A stretch of 64,000 nucleotides of DNA, from the NCBI GenBank assembly GCA_033816765.1, contig CM066294.1:3224001-3288000 (forward strand). The letters are read 5' to 3'. Below, one piece after another: positions 13,249 through 25,720 of this stretch (positions are counted from its first letter, which is position 1; the number at the start of each line of letters is the position of its first letter). A model generated the notes under the pieces. It was not told where the DNA came from, made no database searches, and was given only the letters and a program-made list of their open reading frames with translations. The position numbers and the translations under genes are program-made. This DNA is from Nothopassalora personata (taxonomy: Eukaryota; Ascomycota; Dothideomycetes; Mycosphaerellales; Mycosphaerellaceae).

Positions 13249-13791
13249 CTAGAACCCATTATCGGCGAAACCATCTATAGCGCTCCGAGTTAGAGGACTT
13301 AGAGCAAGACCGGAATTAGGTATAGGATCGAGTAGTAAGCCCTGTACTACTAGCTCCCGATCTGCCGCTTCCTCCTCCTCGATCTCTCGCTCCTCGAGAG
13401 CACGACCCTCCTCTACCTTACGGTTAATAGTATCTAACTGCTTCCGAAGACGCATCTCCTTCGTATACGCCTCTATCATTTTCGCCGAGGCTTCCGAAAG
13501 AGCCTCCTTCGTACGATTAAGATCGGCTAATAACTTCTTTCGCTAATCCCCGAGCTTCTTCTACTCTACCTTAGTTACCTTCGCATCGCACCGCGCTGCG
13601 TTACTAAGATAGTAATAGGAACACTTTCCGGACGAGATATGCACACGGCACACTAGGTTATTCTTCGTACACCGAGAATAAGGCTTCATAACTTCTTCTC
13701 CGAGGCGATAGACGCGGTTCGCGCGGTTCTTTCGTTTTCGAGTAGATAACGCGTCTAAGGGCACGACGAGAGTAGGAAGAAGGGAAGACAT
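13249..13791 (-). pseudogene. Antisense frame in the chromovirus: Cys-rich plus coiled-coil protein remnant
   Basis: On the strand opposite to pol, one frame of about 181 codons starts at ATG 13791 and runs to 13249, interrupted only by two TAG codons (near 13559 and 13541). The N-terminal part has spaced cysteines (SRCTKNNLVCRV, then SGKCSYY, then ARCDAKVTKVE) after a basic KRKNRANRVYR stretch. The C-terminal part is charged and helical (KMIEAYTKEMRLRKQL, then EEREIEEEEAADRE), likely a coiled coil. It lies between the chromodomain and the 3' LTR. I recall similar antisense hypothetical proteins near fungal Gypsy elements but cannot name the family. Function is unknown; nucleic-acid binding is a guess. 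Confidence 0.6.
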
Positions 13792-13867
13792 CCTTACCTA
13801 TAGACGAAGTGGGAAACGTTAAGGTTATAACTAGTCTCGGGACGAGACTAGGCCGGAAGGGGGATAG

Positions 13868-14244
13868 TGTTACGGTCTAAGCGCGATAGGCCTAAGGCTC
13901 CCCCCGCACTAGCACGTAACGACATTAGGATCCGTGTCTCGTAACACAGATCCCCTATATAGAGGATCTATCGCTCCCTTAATAGACACTATAGACCCTT
14001 TAGATCTAAGGGATCTGTAGATAGACACTATAGACCTAGATGATATGCTCCTTTGTATTTAGGAACGCTAAGAACCCTTATAGTTTCGATACGTTCAACT
14101 TATGTTACTATCTCACTAATTGGAATATAACTCTTACTCCTATCATTTATCTTCGCTTAGCTTGCTTCAGCCTCTCTAAAGAATACCGCTACGTGACTTA
14201 ACTTATCTCTCTTTTAAGACTAGCCCTAGAACGAGATAATAACA
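13868..14244 (+). repeat. 3' LTR of the chromovirus
   Basis: It starts TGTTACGGTC and ends GATAATAACA. It keeps more G and C than the 5' copy. It directly abuts the inverted LTR fragment at 14245, so the chromovirus appears to have been inserted into, or to have truncated, that LTR. Confidence 0.6.
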
Positions 14245-14439
14245 TCGAGAGGTATAAATTGAATTGTTACCTTAATGCTACACTTATAATGCTTAACTAC
14301 GTAGTATATATCTTAATAGCTATACTAGGTCCTACTAGCTTACCTAAATGTCTAATTAAACCTAAATAAAATTCGGGCAAGTTAGACCTAAGGGACCCCC
14401 TCTAAACCTAAGGTTAACACAACCCATTAGTCGTTAATA
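14245..14439 (-). repeat. Inverted fragment of the LTR of the long Gypsy element
   Basis: The reverse complement of this stretch matches the first 195 bp or so of the LTRs at 18975 and 30502, from the TATTAACGAC start (at 14439) to ATACCTCTCGA. The match ends exactly where the chromovirus LTR ends. The rest of the LTR is not found left of 7363, so part was lost. Confidence 0.8.
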
Positions 14440-15270
14440 CTATATACTACTTCTATAGGCTATTTAAATATAATACGCCGTAGAGGGTTCTTAGGCTCCC
14501 TTATACTATCTTTAAGGATATTGTTAAGTTATTTAGAGGCTATAGTAACCTCTCTAAGTATTGCCCTACTATAGGTTTTCTTAGTAAGTCTTACCTTCTT
14601 TTCCTTTACCTTAAGCTACTTATATATAGCCTCTAACTACTTTTAAGTTATACTATATTATTTCTTAAGTTATTACTATAGTTATTTATCTTACTTCTTA
14701 GTAGTAGTAGTAACCTTATTCTTCTCCTTCTTCTTAAGTAGGGCCTTAGCTTACTATAGCTTAGATAGAGAGTAGAAAGTAGTAGTAGAGCCGTCTTTAG
14801 CGCGTATATCTTTAAATAGCTTCTTACTACGCTTACGGTACTTCTACTCGTCGGATAGGGCTTAGTAAATGCTATTTACTTACGTTATAAGGAGGCTATT
14901 TTAAGACTTTAGGGTATCGACCTTAGCTTAAAGACATAGGACTCTAGTATAGTCTTTCTTATTTATAGGGTCTTAAATAAGCCTCCTTATCTTTCTCTAT
15001 TTAGTTACGGTTATACTACTACTAGTAGAAGACTTAGAAGAAGGCCGTAAGCTTACTACTAAGGAGTCTAACTTCTTAGGAGGTAGAAGCTTAGATATTA
15101 CTATATCTAGGCTAAATAAATAGATACCTATCTTTAAGAGGGCTAACTTAATATTCTTAGGTACTACTATAAGCTACTATAATTACTAGAAGATAGTAAA
15201 GAAGGCTCTCTTTATAATACCTTAGATAGTACTAGATTAGTATAGCTATTTATTTAAGGCTATTAAATTT
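14440..15270 (-). pseudogene. Fot1/pogo-type transposase, RIP-degraded C-terminal half
   Basis: Read on the minus strand, about 15225 to 15080 gives GIIKRAFFTIF followed by PKNIKLALLKIGIYLFSLD, the counterpart of the I-x-K-x-x-F ... NI-x-x-GF-x-x-TGLVP-x-D block at the end of the pogo DDE domain. Further on, about 14880 to 14800 gives KYRKRSKKLFKDIRAKDG, then a serine-rich SLSKL block and a lysine-rich tail, as in Fot1-family C-termini. Stops are TAG and TAA. No N-terminal half adjoins it; the Gypsy fragment begins there. The N-terminal half at 1-960 is in the opposite orientation and may be from a related copy. Confidence 0.6.
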
Positions 15271-18200
15271 TAAGACGTAAGAGTAGTTATAAGGGTAGCC
15301 TATAGCTAACCCTTATATATAATACGGCTATACCCGGCTTAGTATACCGTACGTAACGCGTATATGTATACTAGGAGACGCGTATAGCATCTATAGAAGA
15401 AAGTAAGCTTTAGTTTATCTACGATTAGAAGATTATAGGCGTACTATATATTACGATATCCCCTTATAGCCTTACGGTCCTTATAGTTCTAAAGCTTCCT
15501 CTTATTATAATCTATATATGCTATAGAGCCCGATCGCGATATATACGACGGCGAGTTACCTACGCCCCCCCTAAGCCCTAGAGTATAGTAGTAGGCGCGT
15601 CGTATAGTCTTAGTTACGAGAAGAGAGGCCTTACGGGCTAAGATTAAAGAGTAAGAGATATAGCGGGAGATCGAGCGGCTAGAGATCCTACGCGCTATAA
15701 GCGTACCGCCTCTAGAGCGTATAGGAGAGAGGAGAGAAGATTACCTCCCTACTATAGCCCCTACCTCTATCTCTATAACTACTAACGATAATATTATAGT
15801 ATAAGGCGCGGCCGTAGCGAATATATAACGCGACCGCGTCTAAAAGAGCCGACGCCTTTTAGAGGGGATTTAATAAGGAAGGTAAGGGTATTTCTTCGGG
15901 AGCTCTTACTTATCTTCGCCCTCTTAGGTACTATATACGCGATAGACGAATTAAAGGTTCTATATAGGGTTATATACCTTAGCGGAGAGGTAAGCGAGCG
16001 ATAGTATACTAACTATAGCGCTATTAACCTTATAGGGTATATATACTAGGACTTTAAGGAGTTCTATCGAGACGTATACGGCGATCCTATAAATTGCGTA
16101 CTTAATATTATATTAGAGTACGAGGTTATAAAATAGAAGGATAACTAGATAGCGCGATAGTTCGCGACTAAGCTAGATATTATAGAGGACTAGTTAGGTA
16201 ACTACTCGGAAGCGTAACGTATACGGTATCTACTAGCGAAGCTTACGCCTCGCTTACGGTCCGCTATCGTTAGCTACTATAATATCCCTACGACTAGAGA
16301 AGACCTAGTAGTCCTAGCCTCGCGTATCGAAAGTCCCGAGCGCCGAGGTAGTAGCGGAGGGTACGACCGCGGGTAGTATATACGTCGTAAGCACAAAGCT
16401 AAGGACGTATATAAGCGGGCTAATTGCCTAAAGTAATAGAAGTAGAGTTAAGTACCGGGCACCTCGGGTACGAGTTAGTAGCGAGACGCCGGTAGCTTAT
16501 CTTTAACTAGCTAGAAGTCGAAGGTAGAGTACTACGGCTATAGTAAGAAGGGTTACTATAAGACGGACTACCGAAGTAGATACCTATAGAAGGACCGTAA
16601 TAAGTAAGCGGTTCGTAGGTTAGGGACTATCGAGGCTCTAACTAAGAAGGGCGAATAGGGAAAAGGTAGAGGACTAGGTAAGGGTCGCTCCTAAGTCCGA
16701 GTTTCTATATAGACCCCTTAAGGTAAGTTAATACGAGTCTAGCGCGTTACTTACGAGGCGCCGTCGAGACGCGTAAGGGCTTTCGCGAGGCTACGTTTCT
16801 TCTAGATAACGGTATAGATTTAAGCTTAGTATCGTACGAGTATATACTCCGACACTAGATATAGCCTATTAGTAGTATAAAGCTTCTAAATCTAGAGTCG
16901 TACGCGTAGGACTAGGGGCATTACTACGGCGCCTATATAGTTTATATACAACTAGCTAACGATATAGGACTAGAGCGCGTAAGCGACGCTATCTACTATG
17001 TAGCGCCTATAGGTAGGCCGTTAGTTATTTTAGGTAGACCCTAGCGGCATCGTAATTAGATAGTAAAGGCCGATAAGGATAACTAGTAGTACTACGGTAT
17101 AGAGACGCCTACGATTTAGTAGCGTAACGTACGCGAGTTCCTTAAGGATCTCGAGAGCTTAAAGTAGGTTTATACGATAAGTGTTCGGGTAATTACTATA
17201 GTAGTATCTAAAGGAGAGGGCCCCTCGTAGCCTAAAGAATTTATAGGCTTCCGAGATGTATACGTACCTAATAAGTAGGCGAAGCGTAAGATACCCGACG
17301 GGGTTAAGTATACGATTAATCTCGTTAAAGGAAAGAAACCCCCTTTTAAACCGCTATACTACTAGTTCTTAACTAAGCTAGAGTCCTTAAAGGACTACCT
17401 TACGTAAGCAATAGAGAAGGGGTAGATTAGGTAATCCGTAAGCGAGGCGGGTACGCCTATCCTATTCGTACTAAAGAAGAATAGTACTCTTAGGCTCTAT
17501 ATAGATTATAGAGGCCTAAATAAGATTATAGTAAAGAACCGGTACCTACTACTCCTAATTAGTAAGACCTTAGATAGGCTATAGGGCGCTAGGCTCTTTA
17601 CTATAATCGACCTATAGGATGCCTACTACCGTATTCCTATTAAGCGAGGAGACGAGTAGAAGACTACGTTTCGTACGCGATACGGTTACTACGAGTACTT
17701 AGTTATGCCTTTTAGGTTAACTAACGTACTAGCTACCTTTTAGGGGTACATTAATAAGGCCCTTACTAGGTTAGTAGATAACATCTACGTAGTCTACCTA
17801 GATAACATCCTTATCTATAGCGTAACGCGTAAGGAGCACGTACGAGCCGTACGCGCTGTACTAGAGAGACTACGAAAGTTCGCCCTATATACGAACCTAA
17901 AGAAGTATAGCTTCTTCTAGGAGAGTGCCGAGTTCCTAGGATTTATCGTAAGTGTCGTAGGCGTATCGATAGATAGGAGTAGGGTAGCCGTAATCGAGGA
18001 ATAGCCTACGCCTACGAGTTTTTATAAGGTTTAATCCTTCCTAGGATTCTATAACTTCTATAGGCGCTTTATCGAAGGGTACTCGAGGGTTATAAAGCTA
18101 TTAATAGACCTACTAAAGGGATGTAAGAATAGTAAGAAGTAAGGGCCTCTTATATAGTCCGCTTACGAGGAGTAAGCGTTCTAACGGCTAAAAGCTAGGT

Positions 18201-18974
18201 TCCTCGGAGCACCTATCCTAAGGCACTTCGATTCTTCGTTACGTACAAGGATTAAAACGGATGCCTTAGGTTTTACGATTATAGGCATTATCTCTTAGCT
18301 ATTTAGGACTAAGTAGTATCTAATTACCTTCTATTCTCGTAAGATAATACCTACCGAGTGTAATTATAAGACCTATAACTAAGAGCTACTAGTAGTAGTA
18401 GAGGTATTTAAGTATTAGCGACCGTACCTCGAAGGTACATTGTATACGGTTTAGGTACTAGTCGACTATACGAACCTATAGGGTTTTATAATAGTAAAGT
18501 AGCTAAACGGGAGGTAAGCTCGATAGGCGACGTTTCTATAATCTTTCGACTTCGTAGTAGAGTATAGGTCGGGGAAGAGTACCTAGCCGATACGCTATCG
18601 TAACGTAGTAACTACGTACGCGTAGGGTAGTAGACGTCGAACTTACTTCCTACGCTATAAAGTAAGCTATCTTTCTAGAAGGAATCCCTATTAAGAGAGG
18701 ACGAGCCTATAGTAAGGCTCGTAACCGCTACCTACGAGAAGATATAGGATAAGGCGACGATGATAGTAGTAGGAGCCTACGAGCCGTAGGGGACCCGATC
18801 GCTACTAGTAAGAGTATACGCTATAATAATATAGGGCGGCCTAGGTAAACTACTTATACTACTAATAAAAATCGTATAGGGGAGAGACGATAGGTACGCC
18901 GTATACTTATCGTAGGCGCCTAGCGAAGGGGACGCTAAGGACTAGTATATAAAAGACGGGTTAGTCTATCGTAG
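15271..18974 (+). mobile_element. Ty3/Gypsy element (Gypsy-2), RIP-degraded, truncated before integrase
   Basis: A gag region (about 15590-16690) ends with a decayed zinc knuckle (KVEYYGYSKKGYYKTDYR, cysteines read as Tyr). A protease-like segment (LLDNGIDLSLVSYEYI) lies near 16800. Reverse transcriptase runs about 17340-18010 ([17 protein letters not shown], then YLDNILIYS for YLDDILIYS). RNase H runs about 18230-18600. The frame stops being recognisable at 18974, directly at the LTR of the next element, before any integrase. The left boundary is an estimate. CpG remains common while CpA and TpG are nearly absent. Confidence 0.72.
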
Positions 18975-19343
18975 TATTAACGACTAATAGGTTATGTTAA
19001 CCTTAGGTTTAGCGGGGGTCCCTTAGGTCCAACTTGCCCTAATTTCATTTTAGTTTAATTAGACATTTAGGTAAGCTAGTAGGACCTAGTATAGCTATTA
19101 AGATACATACTACGCAGTTAAGCATTATAAGCATAGTATTAAAGAAACAATTCAATTTATACCTCTCGAGTAGAGGGTATAGCGGTTTAAGTCCGCTAAT
19201 CCTCTTATTTATCTAGCTACTACGCTACTTGTTACGTAACCTAATTTCACGGTCCCGGGACCGGTAAATACCCCTACTTACATAAGCGCCGCTCTATACT
19301 ACTACAACTCGGACAGGCCTACATAGGGTAGTTAGTAGATATT
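18975..19343 (+). repeat. 5' LTR of Gypsy-3
   Basis: This 369-bp LTR aligns without length change to 30502-30870. The start is TATTAACGACTAATAGG (probably TGTTAACG before RIP) and the end is AGTAGATATT. It contains one copy of the palindrome at 19244-19269. Confidence 0.85.
19244..19269. repeat. GC-rich palindrome, copy 1 (in 5' LTR)
   Basis: It contains the 14-base core CGGTCCCGGGACCG and the right arm CCGGTAAAT. The left arm reads ATTTCACGG, so this LTR version is imperfect at two positions. Confidence 0.9.
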
Positions 19344-19420
19344 ATTTTTAGTAGTTAATAAGGGGGGTTATTAAGTGTACACCCGGTAGCGTATTAGCAT
19401 CTAGTTTATAAGGTTAAAAT

Positions 19421-19525
19421 TACGGTTTAAGGTCTAAGGTTTACGGTTAAGGTTATTACTTAAGGTTAAGGTTTACGGTTAAGGTCGACTAAGGTTAAGA
19501 ACACTTAAGGTCTAAGGTATTTAGT
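19421..19525. repeat. Short imperfect repeats (AAGGTTTACGGTTAAGGT) in the Gypsy-3 leader
   Basis: The 18-mer AAGGTTTACGGTTAAGGT occurs exactly at 19436-19453 and 19468-19485. Related GGTTAAGG and AAGGTCTAAGG units surround it. It lies between the 5' LTR and gag. It is not a telomere repeat, since no TTAGGG array is present. Confidence 0.75.
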
Positions 19526-19682
19526 AACAATTATAGTTATAAGGTCCTATTAAGTAATAACTAGTATTAGTGCATTCTAAAGCAAGTACTACGTAATAAT
19601 AGATACGGCTACATTACTAGACAAACTTAGTACCTTTACTAATATAGGTAGAGGCTACGAGTAGCCTATAAACCCTACAAAA

Positions 19683-20700
19683 ATGGAAGGGGTCTATAGG
19701 AACTCTATCCCTTATAAGAGGATAGAGGAATCGGAGGAAGGGGAAACACCTAAATCTAGTAAAGAAGAGAGAAGCGGAATTAACGCCGCTAAATTAGGTA
19801 TAGGTATAGGAACGAACAGTACAATTAGAATAGACACTATAACTGCCCTCTTTAGACGATTTATAGTAGTAATAGAAAACGCTAGCCCTCGCTTTCTACC
19901 TCTAGGAGGTGCTAAGAATCCGTTCTTTAATAGCACTAATGCTACTAAGTTCTAGGAGCGGTTTAGCGACCTAATAGACTAGTATCCGCCTCGGGTATCT
20001 ATTAAGAAGGATAATTTCTAGGGTAGGTTTAAGCGTAATTACGAAACTACTATCCGGCGCGTAGTTATAAGACTACCTAGGTAGCTTACTAATAAGGCAC
20101 GTTTTAGGAGGGCGTTCTTATTAGAGTTCTTAAGGTTTAACGCCTACTCGATGTTAGGGAGTTAGGAATATCTCGAGGAGATTATTAGGGCGTAGTAAGG
20201 TAAGAGGCCCGAAGAATAAGATATAAAGGAATTCATCCGCCTATTTATATCCTTAAGTAACCTAATTAAACCTAAGGATTTAGATAATAGCTCCCGGAGT
20301 CGTCTCCTCCTTTAGGGATTACTAGAGGCAGTCGCGAAAGCGGTCTATAAGAATTACAGGCTTCACCTAAAGTAGCCTAAGAGGTTTAGGGACTTTTAGA
20401 GGATCCTCGATAAAGCTACTAGTATCGTAGATAGTAAGGAGAGATAGAAAGCTATATATATAGATTTCTCTCTTACTTTACCTTAGCTATACCGCTTAGT
20501 CGTAAAGTAAATACCGCGCCTTAAGCCTAAGATTAACATGCTTAAGAAGGCTACCTCTAGGACTATTATTAATAATAAGCTAATCTAGAAGGTAGCTAAA
20601 ATAAGTATACGTATATACTAGCGCGGTCGCGTCGCGGACGCGGGTTCCTTCTACCCGAGCGAGAATTAACGCTCTATATAACCGGAGAGGTACGACCTAG
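19683..20700 (+). pseudogene. Gypsy-3 Gag-like remnant
   Basis: The first 90 codons (19683-19955) are still open and acidic to neutral, ending LGGAKNPFFNSTNATKF. The frame continues past TAG codons with RFSDLIDxYPPRVSIKKDN, helical capsid-like stretches, and ends near 20670 (GSFYPSEN). The position directly after the LTR leader and the later zinc-knuckle-like Cys/Tyr region suggest Gag, but no family signature is sharp. It is not functional. Confidence 0.5.
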
Positions 20701-22079
20701 ATACTAAACTGTAGGTTTACGTAATGTAGCGTCCCCTATCCTAGAATCGCGAATAGTTTAAAGCGATAGATAGTTATTACTACAACTATAGTAGTTCGAA
20801 GTACTAGGCTAGTAATTATAGGGCAATAAGGTCCTTAATATCCCGGGGCTACGTATACCTCGCCCCGAATAACTAGTAGTATCTAGGGAAAGAAGGCAAT
20901 CCGCGTCTTACTAAATTTAACTTTCGGAGGGACTATAGTAAACCGAAACTACTCTATATACTCTCTCTACTTTAAAGAACATTATAGGCCGATCGAGTTT
21001 AATAACTAGTATAAAATTCCCGTACTACGTAAGTAATAGATAGGTAGGAACTATACTAGGGTAATAAAGGTTACGCCTCCTAATTATTCTAAGCCCCTCC
21101 TAACTTTAGGCATTTAATAGAGTATAGCCCTTAGGACGTACGGTCTAGCTAAACGGAGAAGGCTACTAGGACATATTAGGTCTTATTCGGAGAAAGTAAA
21201 GCGGAGTAGGTAATCGACTTAGGCGAGCTTAACGAGGTATCTACCTACCCTATATAGTCTAACAAAGTAAAAGGGAAGGCACCCGTAGGTATTCTAAAAA
21301 ATCCGCACCCGAGGACCCGGTCCTTAGCCTAGGATCTACGAGCCTAAGCTAAGACTACTAAGAAAGTTCGCCTTCAATTAGAATAGGAGATCCGGTAAGC
21401 TAAGATTAACTAGTAGGAGGTTAAAATAATTAACGAAGCTAATGCTTAAATAAGCAAAACTTAATTATTAGCTAAATCCGGGGTAACCCTAGGAAGGGGA
21501 AATAATACCTAAGTAAACGAACTAGGGAACGATGCTAGTAAAGGACTGCCTAAGGATATGCCTATTAGTCCCGTAAACGCCCCCTTTGTATAAAGGAAGC
21601 GTATATAGAATGCTAAGACTATAAGGATTAATAACTACGTCCGATAATATAGTTCGGCTAGTAATAGCCGGGTTATAAAGGAAGAAGGTATTATCTACTA
21701 GATTAATTAGATCCTCTAGACGACGTTTCCTAATGTAAATGCCTAGGATTAGTTTCGATATAGTCGCTAGTTCGAGGCTACCCTCTTTGGTCGCGTTACT
21801 AATACCCCCGCTCTTTAGGAGAAGCTCGCTATAGTACGACGCCTTATAGGAAAGGGCCCTAAGGTTTATACTAGACAAGTAGTTACCTATAAAGATAAGC
21901 CTAAGTATAATAAGGAGGTCTTTAGCGAAGATAGTTAGGCCTAGTATATCGGAGTGTATTTAACTATGCTTTACTCTAAGGGTACGGTCCCTATTACTAA
22001 GCTATATAAGGACGTTAAGAAAATCGGGCTCTCTAGTGTCCTTAATAACTTTACTATAGTCCCTAGTCCGTAGGTAGTA

Positions 22080-25000
22080 GCGGAGTTTAGGATAAGTAAG
22101 AACTAGATTAGGTGCCTAATTAATAAGGGTTCCGAGGTAAATATTATTAGCTAGAGGAACGCTTATAGGTTTAGGTTACTAGTAATGTCGAGTACTTAGC
22201 TTACCTTTCGAGGTGCTAGAGGGCGGACCTAGTTTAAAGGTATTATAGGCAATTTAAATATTTAGGTATTTAGGGTTTACTACTAGGTAGACATGTTTAT
22301 CTCCTCGGATCTAAACTTACTAACAATCCTAGGACGACCGTAGGCCCGTAAGGTGCGGCTTACTGCCCGTAACTGTACTAATGGTTCGTAGGAGGGGACT
22401 ATTACTAGCCGTAAAGGTAAAAGTATTATGTTTACTACCCTAATTAGTTCGGACAGGTATAAGACCCTTTAAGAACTGTTAAAAGCATCGGGAAATAGAA
22501 GGGTAGGTTAATTTACGGCGCTTAACCTACCGGTGTCTTACTAAAGCCGGATTTAATAAAATTAGTAAGGTTCTCGTACTATCTCGGAGAAACCTCGGAC
22601 TTTAATTTACCGGTCCCGGGACCGGTAAATAGCTATAGTAAGGAAAACGGGTACGACTACAACACGACGTATCTATAGGACGATACGACGCATCTATAAG
22701 AACCCGGTAAGGCTCTAACGCCTAGTAACTATTTAGCTTACTTATTAGGATTGCTTAGAAGTGCTAGAATTAAGGAACGAGTTATAGAAATTAGAATAGG
22801 CGCGTTTAAGGGAGATTCTATTACTAACGTTTATTTAGTTTAAGGGGATTAGCCCTCTAAGATCTTAAGGCAATCTACATTAAATGCTTAGGCACGGAAG
22901 CAATAAGTAGGCTAACATATAGCTAACATTAGGATACCCTAGGTCTTTACGATATATAAGCGTAAGGCGGATAAGAAGAAGCTAGTAGACGCGAGCGTTT
23001 ACGAACGCCTAGAATTACGAGTTAAGGGAGATATAGAATAGAAGCGTAGGGCACTATACCTAGAATCTAAGATGCCTAAAGGACAAGGTCCGTTTAACGG
23101 GAAGTACTTAACTAAGAAATTCTTAAGTATTAAGCGAGGTAGCCGGATTACTCTAGAACGGCTTACCTTAATTAAGGTTAGCATTAAGCTGTTACTAATA
23201 GAAAGGGCCTTATTCGATAAGATGCTCTATAACCGGGAGGTAGTCCTCGCTTAGGATTTTAGTTATATAAGGTAAATTAGGCACGACGTTATGCTACCTT
23301 AGAAGATTAACACGGTCCCTTATAGGCTATAGTAGGCACGCCCTATCCGGTTATACCTAAGTCTTAGGGCAATTATTAAGCGCATAATTAGAGCCCGGAT
23401 TAAGAATAACATCCTAGAATACTTATAAGGGGCATATTCTAATAGCTAGTTCCTAGTCGTAAAGAAGGTTAATACCTCTAGAAGCGATATGCTATATCGG
23501 TTAATAAATTTAGCTATACTCCTAAATAAGGTTACTATACGCGATACTAACATTCCACCGGACACAGATAGCTTCTTAGAGGATTTTGCCGGGTACCGAG
23601 TCGCTTTACTTATAGACCTGTTTTTAGGTTATAATTAGATTACTTTAGATAAGTCCTACCGGGACTTAATAGCCTTTATAACCCCTCTTAGCCTAGTACG
23701 TAACACGACTCTACCTTAAGGAGCTACTAATTCAGTTACTTAGTTCGTACGTACGGTAATAAAGATCCTACTTAATTATATCTTACATCGGGCGAAGCCG
23801 TTTCTCGATAACATTAGTATTAAGGGACTAACTAAGGACTATAGGAATGTAGAAGTAGAGCCTAGGCTAAGGAAATAGGTCGTTAAGCACATTATTTCCC
23901 TAGATCTAGTTCTTACTAACCTAGAAAGAGCTAGTACGGTAGTTACTAGAGGCAAATCCTAATAGTTATACAAAAAGCTTAAGATTGTTAGGTACGTTAC
24001 TAGCCCGGATAGTCGCTATCCTAACCTAAAGGTTGTAGCTAAGATCCTAGATTAGCCTACGCCTACCTATATTAAGGAGATCCGTACCTATGTAGGGCTA
24101 TATATATACTTCCGGATATAGATCCCCTAGTTCGTTATTATCGCTCGACTAATGTATAAGCTACTAAAGAAGGACGCCGAGTTTACCTAGATAGAAAATA
24201 AGCAGTTCTCAAAAGAAGAGGTTACTAGATATCTTATGTAGGCTCTAGCCTTAGTTACCCTCTACTACTTACCTAGTACTAGGTCTATCTTTATCTTAGT
24301 TAATGCTAGCGGCACTAGATAGGGATGTATCGTTTCTTAAGAATTAATAGACAGTACCCGACGGCGTTACCCGGTACGGTATAAGAGTAGAATCTAGAAC
24401 GCGTTAGAATCTAGATATAATACTAGTAAGCGGGAATGCCTTAGGGTCCTTAAGGGGCTTAAGAAGATCTAGAGATATATTACTAGCGTTAATTTTGTCC
24501 TTAAGGTTAATGCTAAGACACTTATATAGTAGCTTAACCGGCCAGCTTCGGACCTACCGAACTCGGCAATTGCCCGGTAGGTCGTATAGATTAGGCTATT
24601 TACGTTCGAAGTAAAGCACGTTACGGGAGCTAGGTATACTAGCCTAGATGCCCTATCTCGTAGGCCCTCTACACCTTAGGAACCTATAGATACTAACGAA
24701 GACAAAGTCGACCGGATAATTAATAATAAGCTATTCGGGTACCCGGAGCCGGTCGACACCTATCTAGTTAAAATCTAGAAAACACGACATCTCGGGGACT
24801 AATACTCTAAGAGCTCTTAGTAACTTACTTAGGTTATAGAAACTAGGACCCGGCCCGATAGTGTTACCCGTACTAAGTACCGGCGGCTAGTAAAGAAGAG
24901 CGTTAATTTCTTTATCCGGGACTAATTACTATTCTTCTAGAAGCGCCGAGGAGTACCGTTACAACTTGTAATTAACGATAATAAGGCTTAGAAGGAGATC

Positions 25001-25720
25001 GTTATAGAATGCTATAAGAGACACGGTTATCGTAGCGCTAAGGTCGTATATAACCTTATTTCCGATCGGTATTACTAGGACGGGACTTCGCCGATGTCTC
25101 TACGTAGGTTCGAAGTTATACTCCTTATAGGTTTTGCGAAGGCAACTAGCGCGCTAGTAAGCTTCACTTATTGACCCCTTAGGTTATTAGTAAGAAGTAG
25201 TACTCGGACCCCGTCTAGGTACATAAAAATAGATACCTCCTAGTTACGCGCGAAGCACTTAGTAACTAGATCGAGGCTAGAGTAACGAGGGCACCTCCTA
25301 GCTCTAAGACGGTTACTAAGTTTCTATATAAGGATGTCTTCTATAGGTACGACTACTATACTAAAATTGTACTTAATAACGCTACGGTTTATACGGCTAA
25401 GGTTAAGCGGTTGCTCGTAGGACTTAGTGTTCGAAGGATCCGAATATTACCGTACTACCCGTAATTTAATGCTCCGGTCGAGGTTAGACATCGTCCGATT
25501 CTTATAGCGTTAGTAAAGCTTATAAGGGACATATACCGCGGATAGGAGTAATAGGTACCCGCTATGTTATAGGCTAATAGGACCACGACCTATCGTACTA
25601 CTAGAATAACGCTAGCTTATGTCCTATATAGCTATCGCACGATTCTACTAATTAAGGTTAAGTACCCGACGTAGGCTAATTATTAATAGGGATCGGTAAG
25701 GACGACTAAGGACCTACTTA
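22080..25720 (+). pseudogene. Gypsy-3 Pol remnant: protease, RT, RNase H, integrase
   Basis: A protease-like region lies near 22115-22350 (CLINKGSEVNIIS, then LTILGRP). Reverse transcriptase runs about 23400-24180, with FLVVKKVNTSR, DFAGYRVALLIDLFLGYN, LVRNTTLPxGATNSV and FLDNISIKGL, a pattern known from a divergent fungal Gypsy group. RNase H runs about 24270-24660, with a lost catalytic Asp (LVNASG for L-x-D-ASG), and the integrase region about 24900-25720. One palindrome copy (22605-22630) lies between protease and reverse transcriptase. Stops are TAG or TAA. Domain limits are approximate. Confidence 0.7.
22605..22630. repeat. GC-rich palindrome, copy 2 (perfect, internal)
   Basis: A perfect 26-bp palindrome: ATTTA, then CCGGTCCCGGGACCGG, then TAAAT. 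It separates the protease region from reverse transcriptase in the long Gypsy element. Confidence 0.93.

Larger units (their letters stand above)
7363..14244 (+). mobile_element. Ty3/Gypsy chromovirus, RIP-degraded
   Basis: Gag, aspartic protease, reverse transcriptase, RNase H, integrase and a C-terminal chromodomain follow in the Gypsy order between two decayed LTRs of about 375 bp. The LTRs share a block of about 55 bp near 7527 and 14049 and the string AGCACGTAAC. The 3' LTR starts TGTTACGG and ends TAACA; in the 5' copy these read TATTACGG and TAATA, as RIP would give. I see no matching target duplication, so the outer ends are estimates. An antisense frame lies between the chromodomain and the 3' LTR. 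Confidence 0.75.

Noticed and set aside
19421..19525. Possible internal telomere-like repeats
   Set aside because: Units are AAGGTTTACGGTTAAGG variants, not TTAGGG, and they sit in the leader of a Gypsy element.
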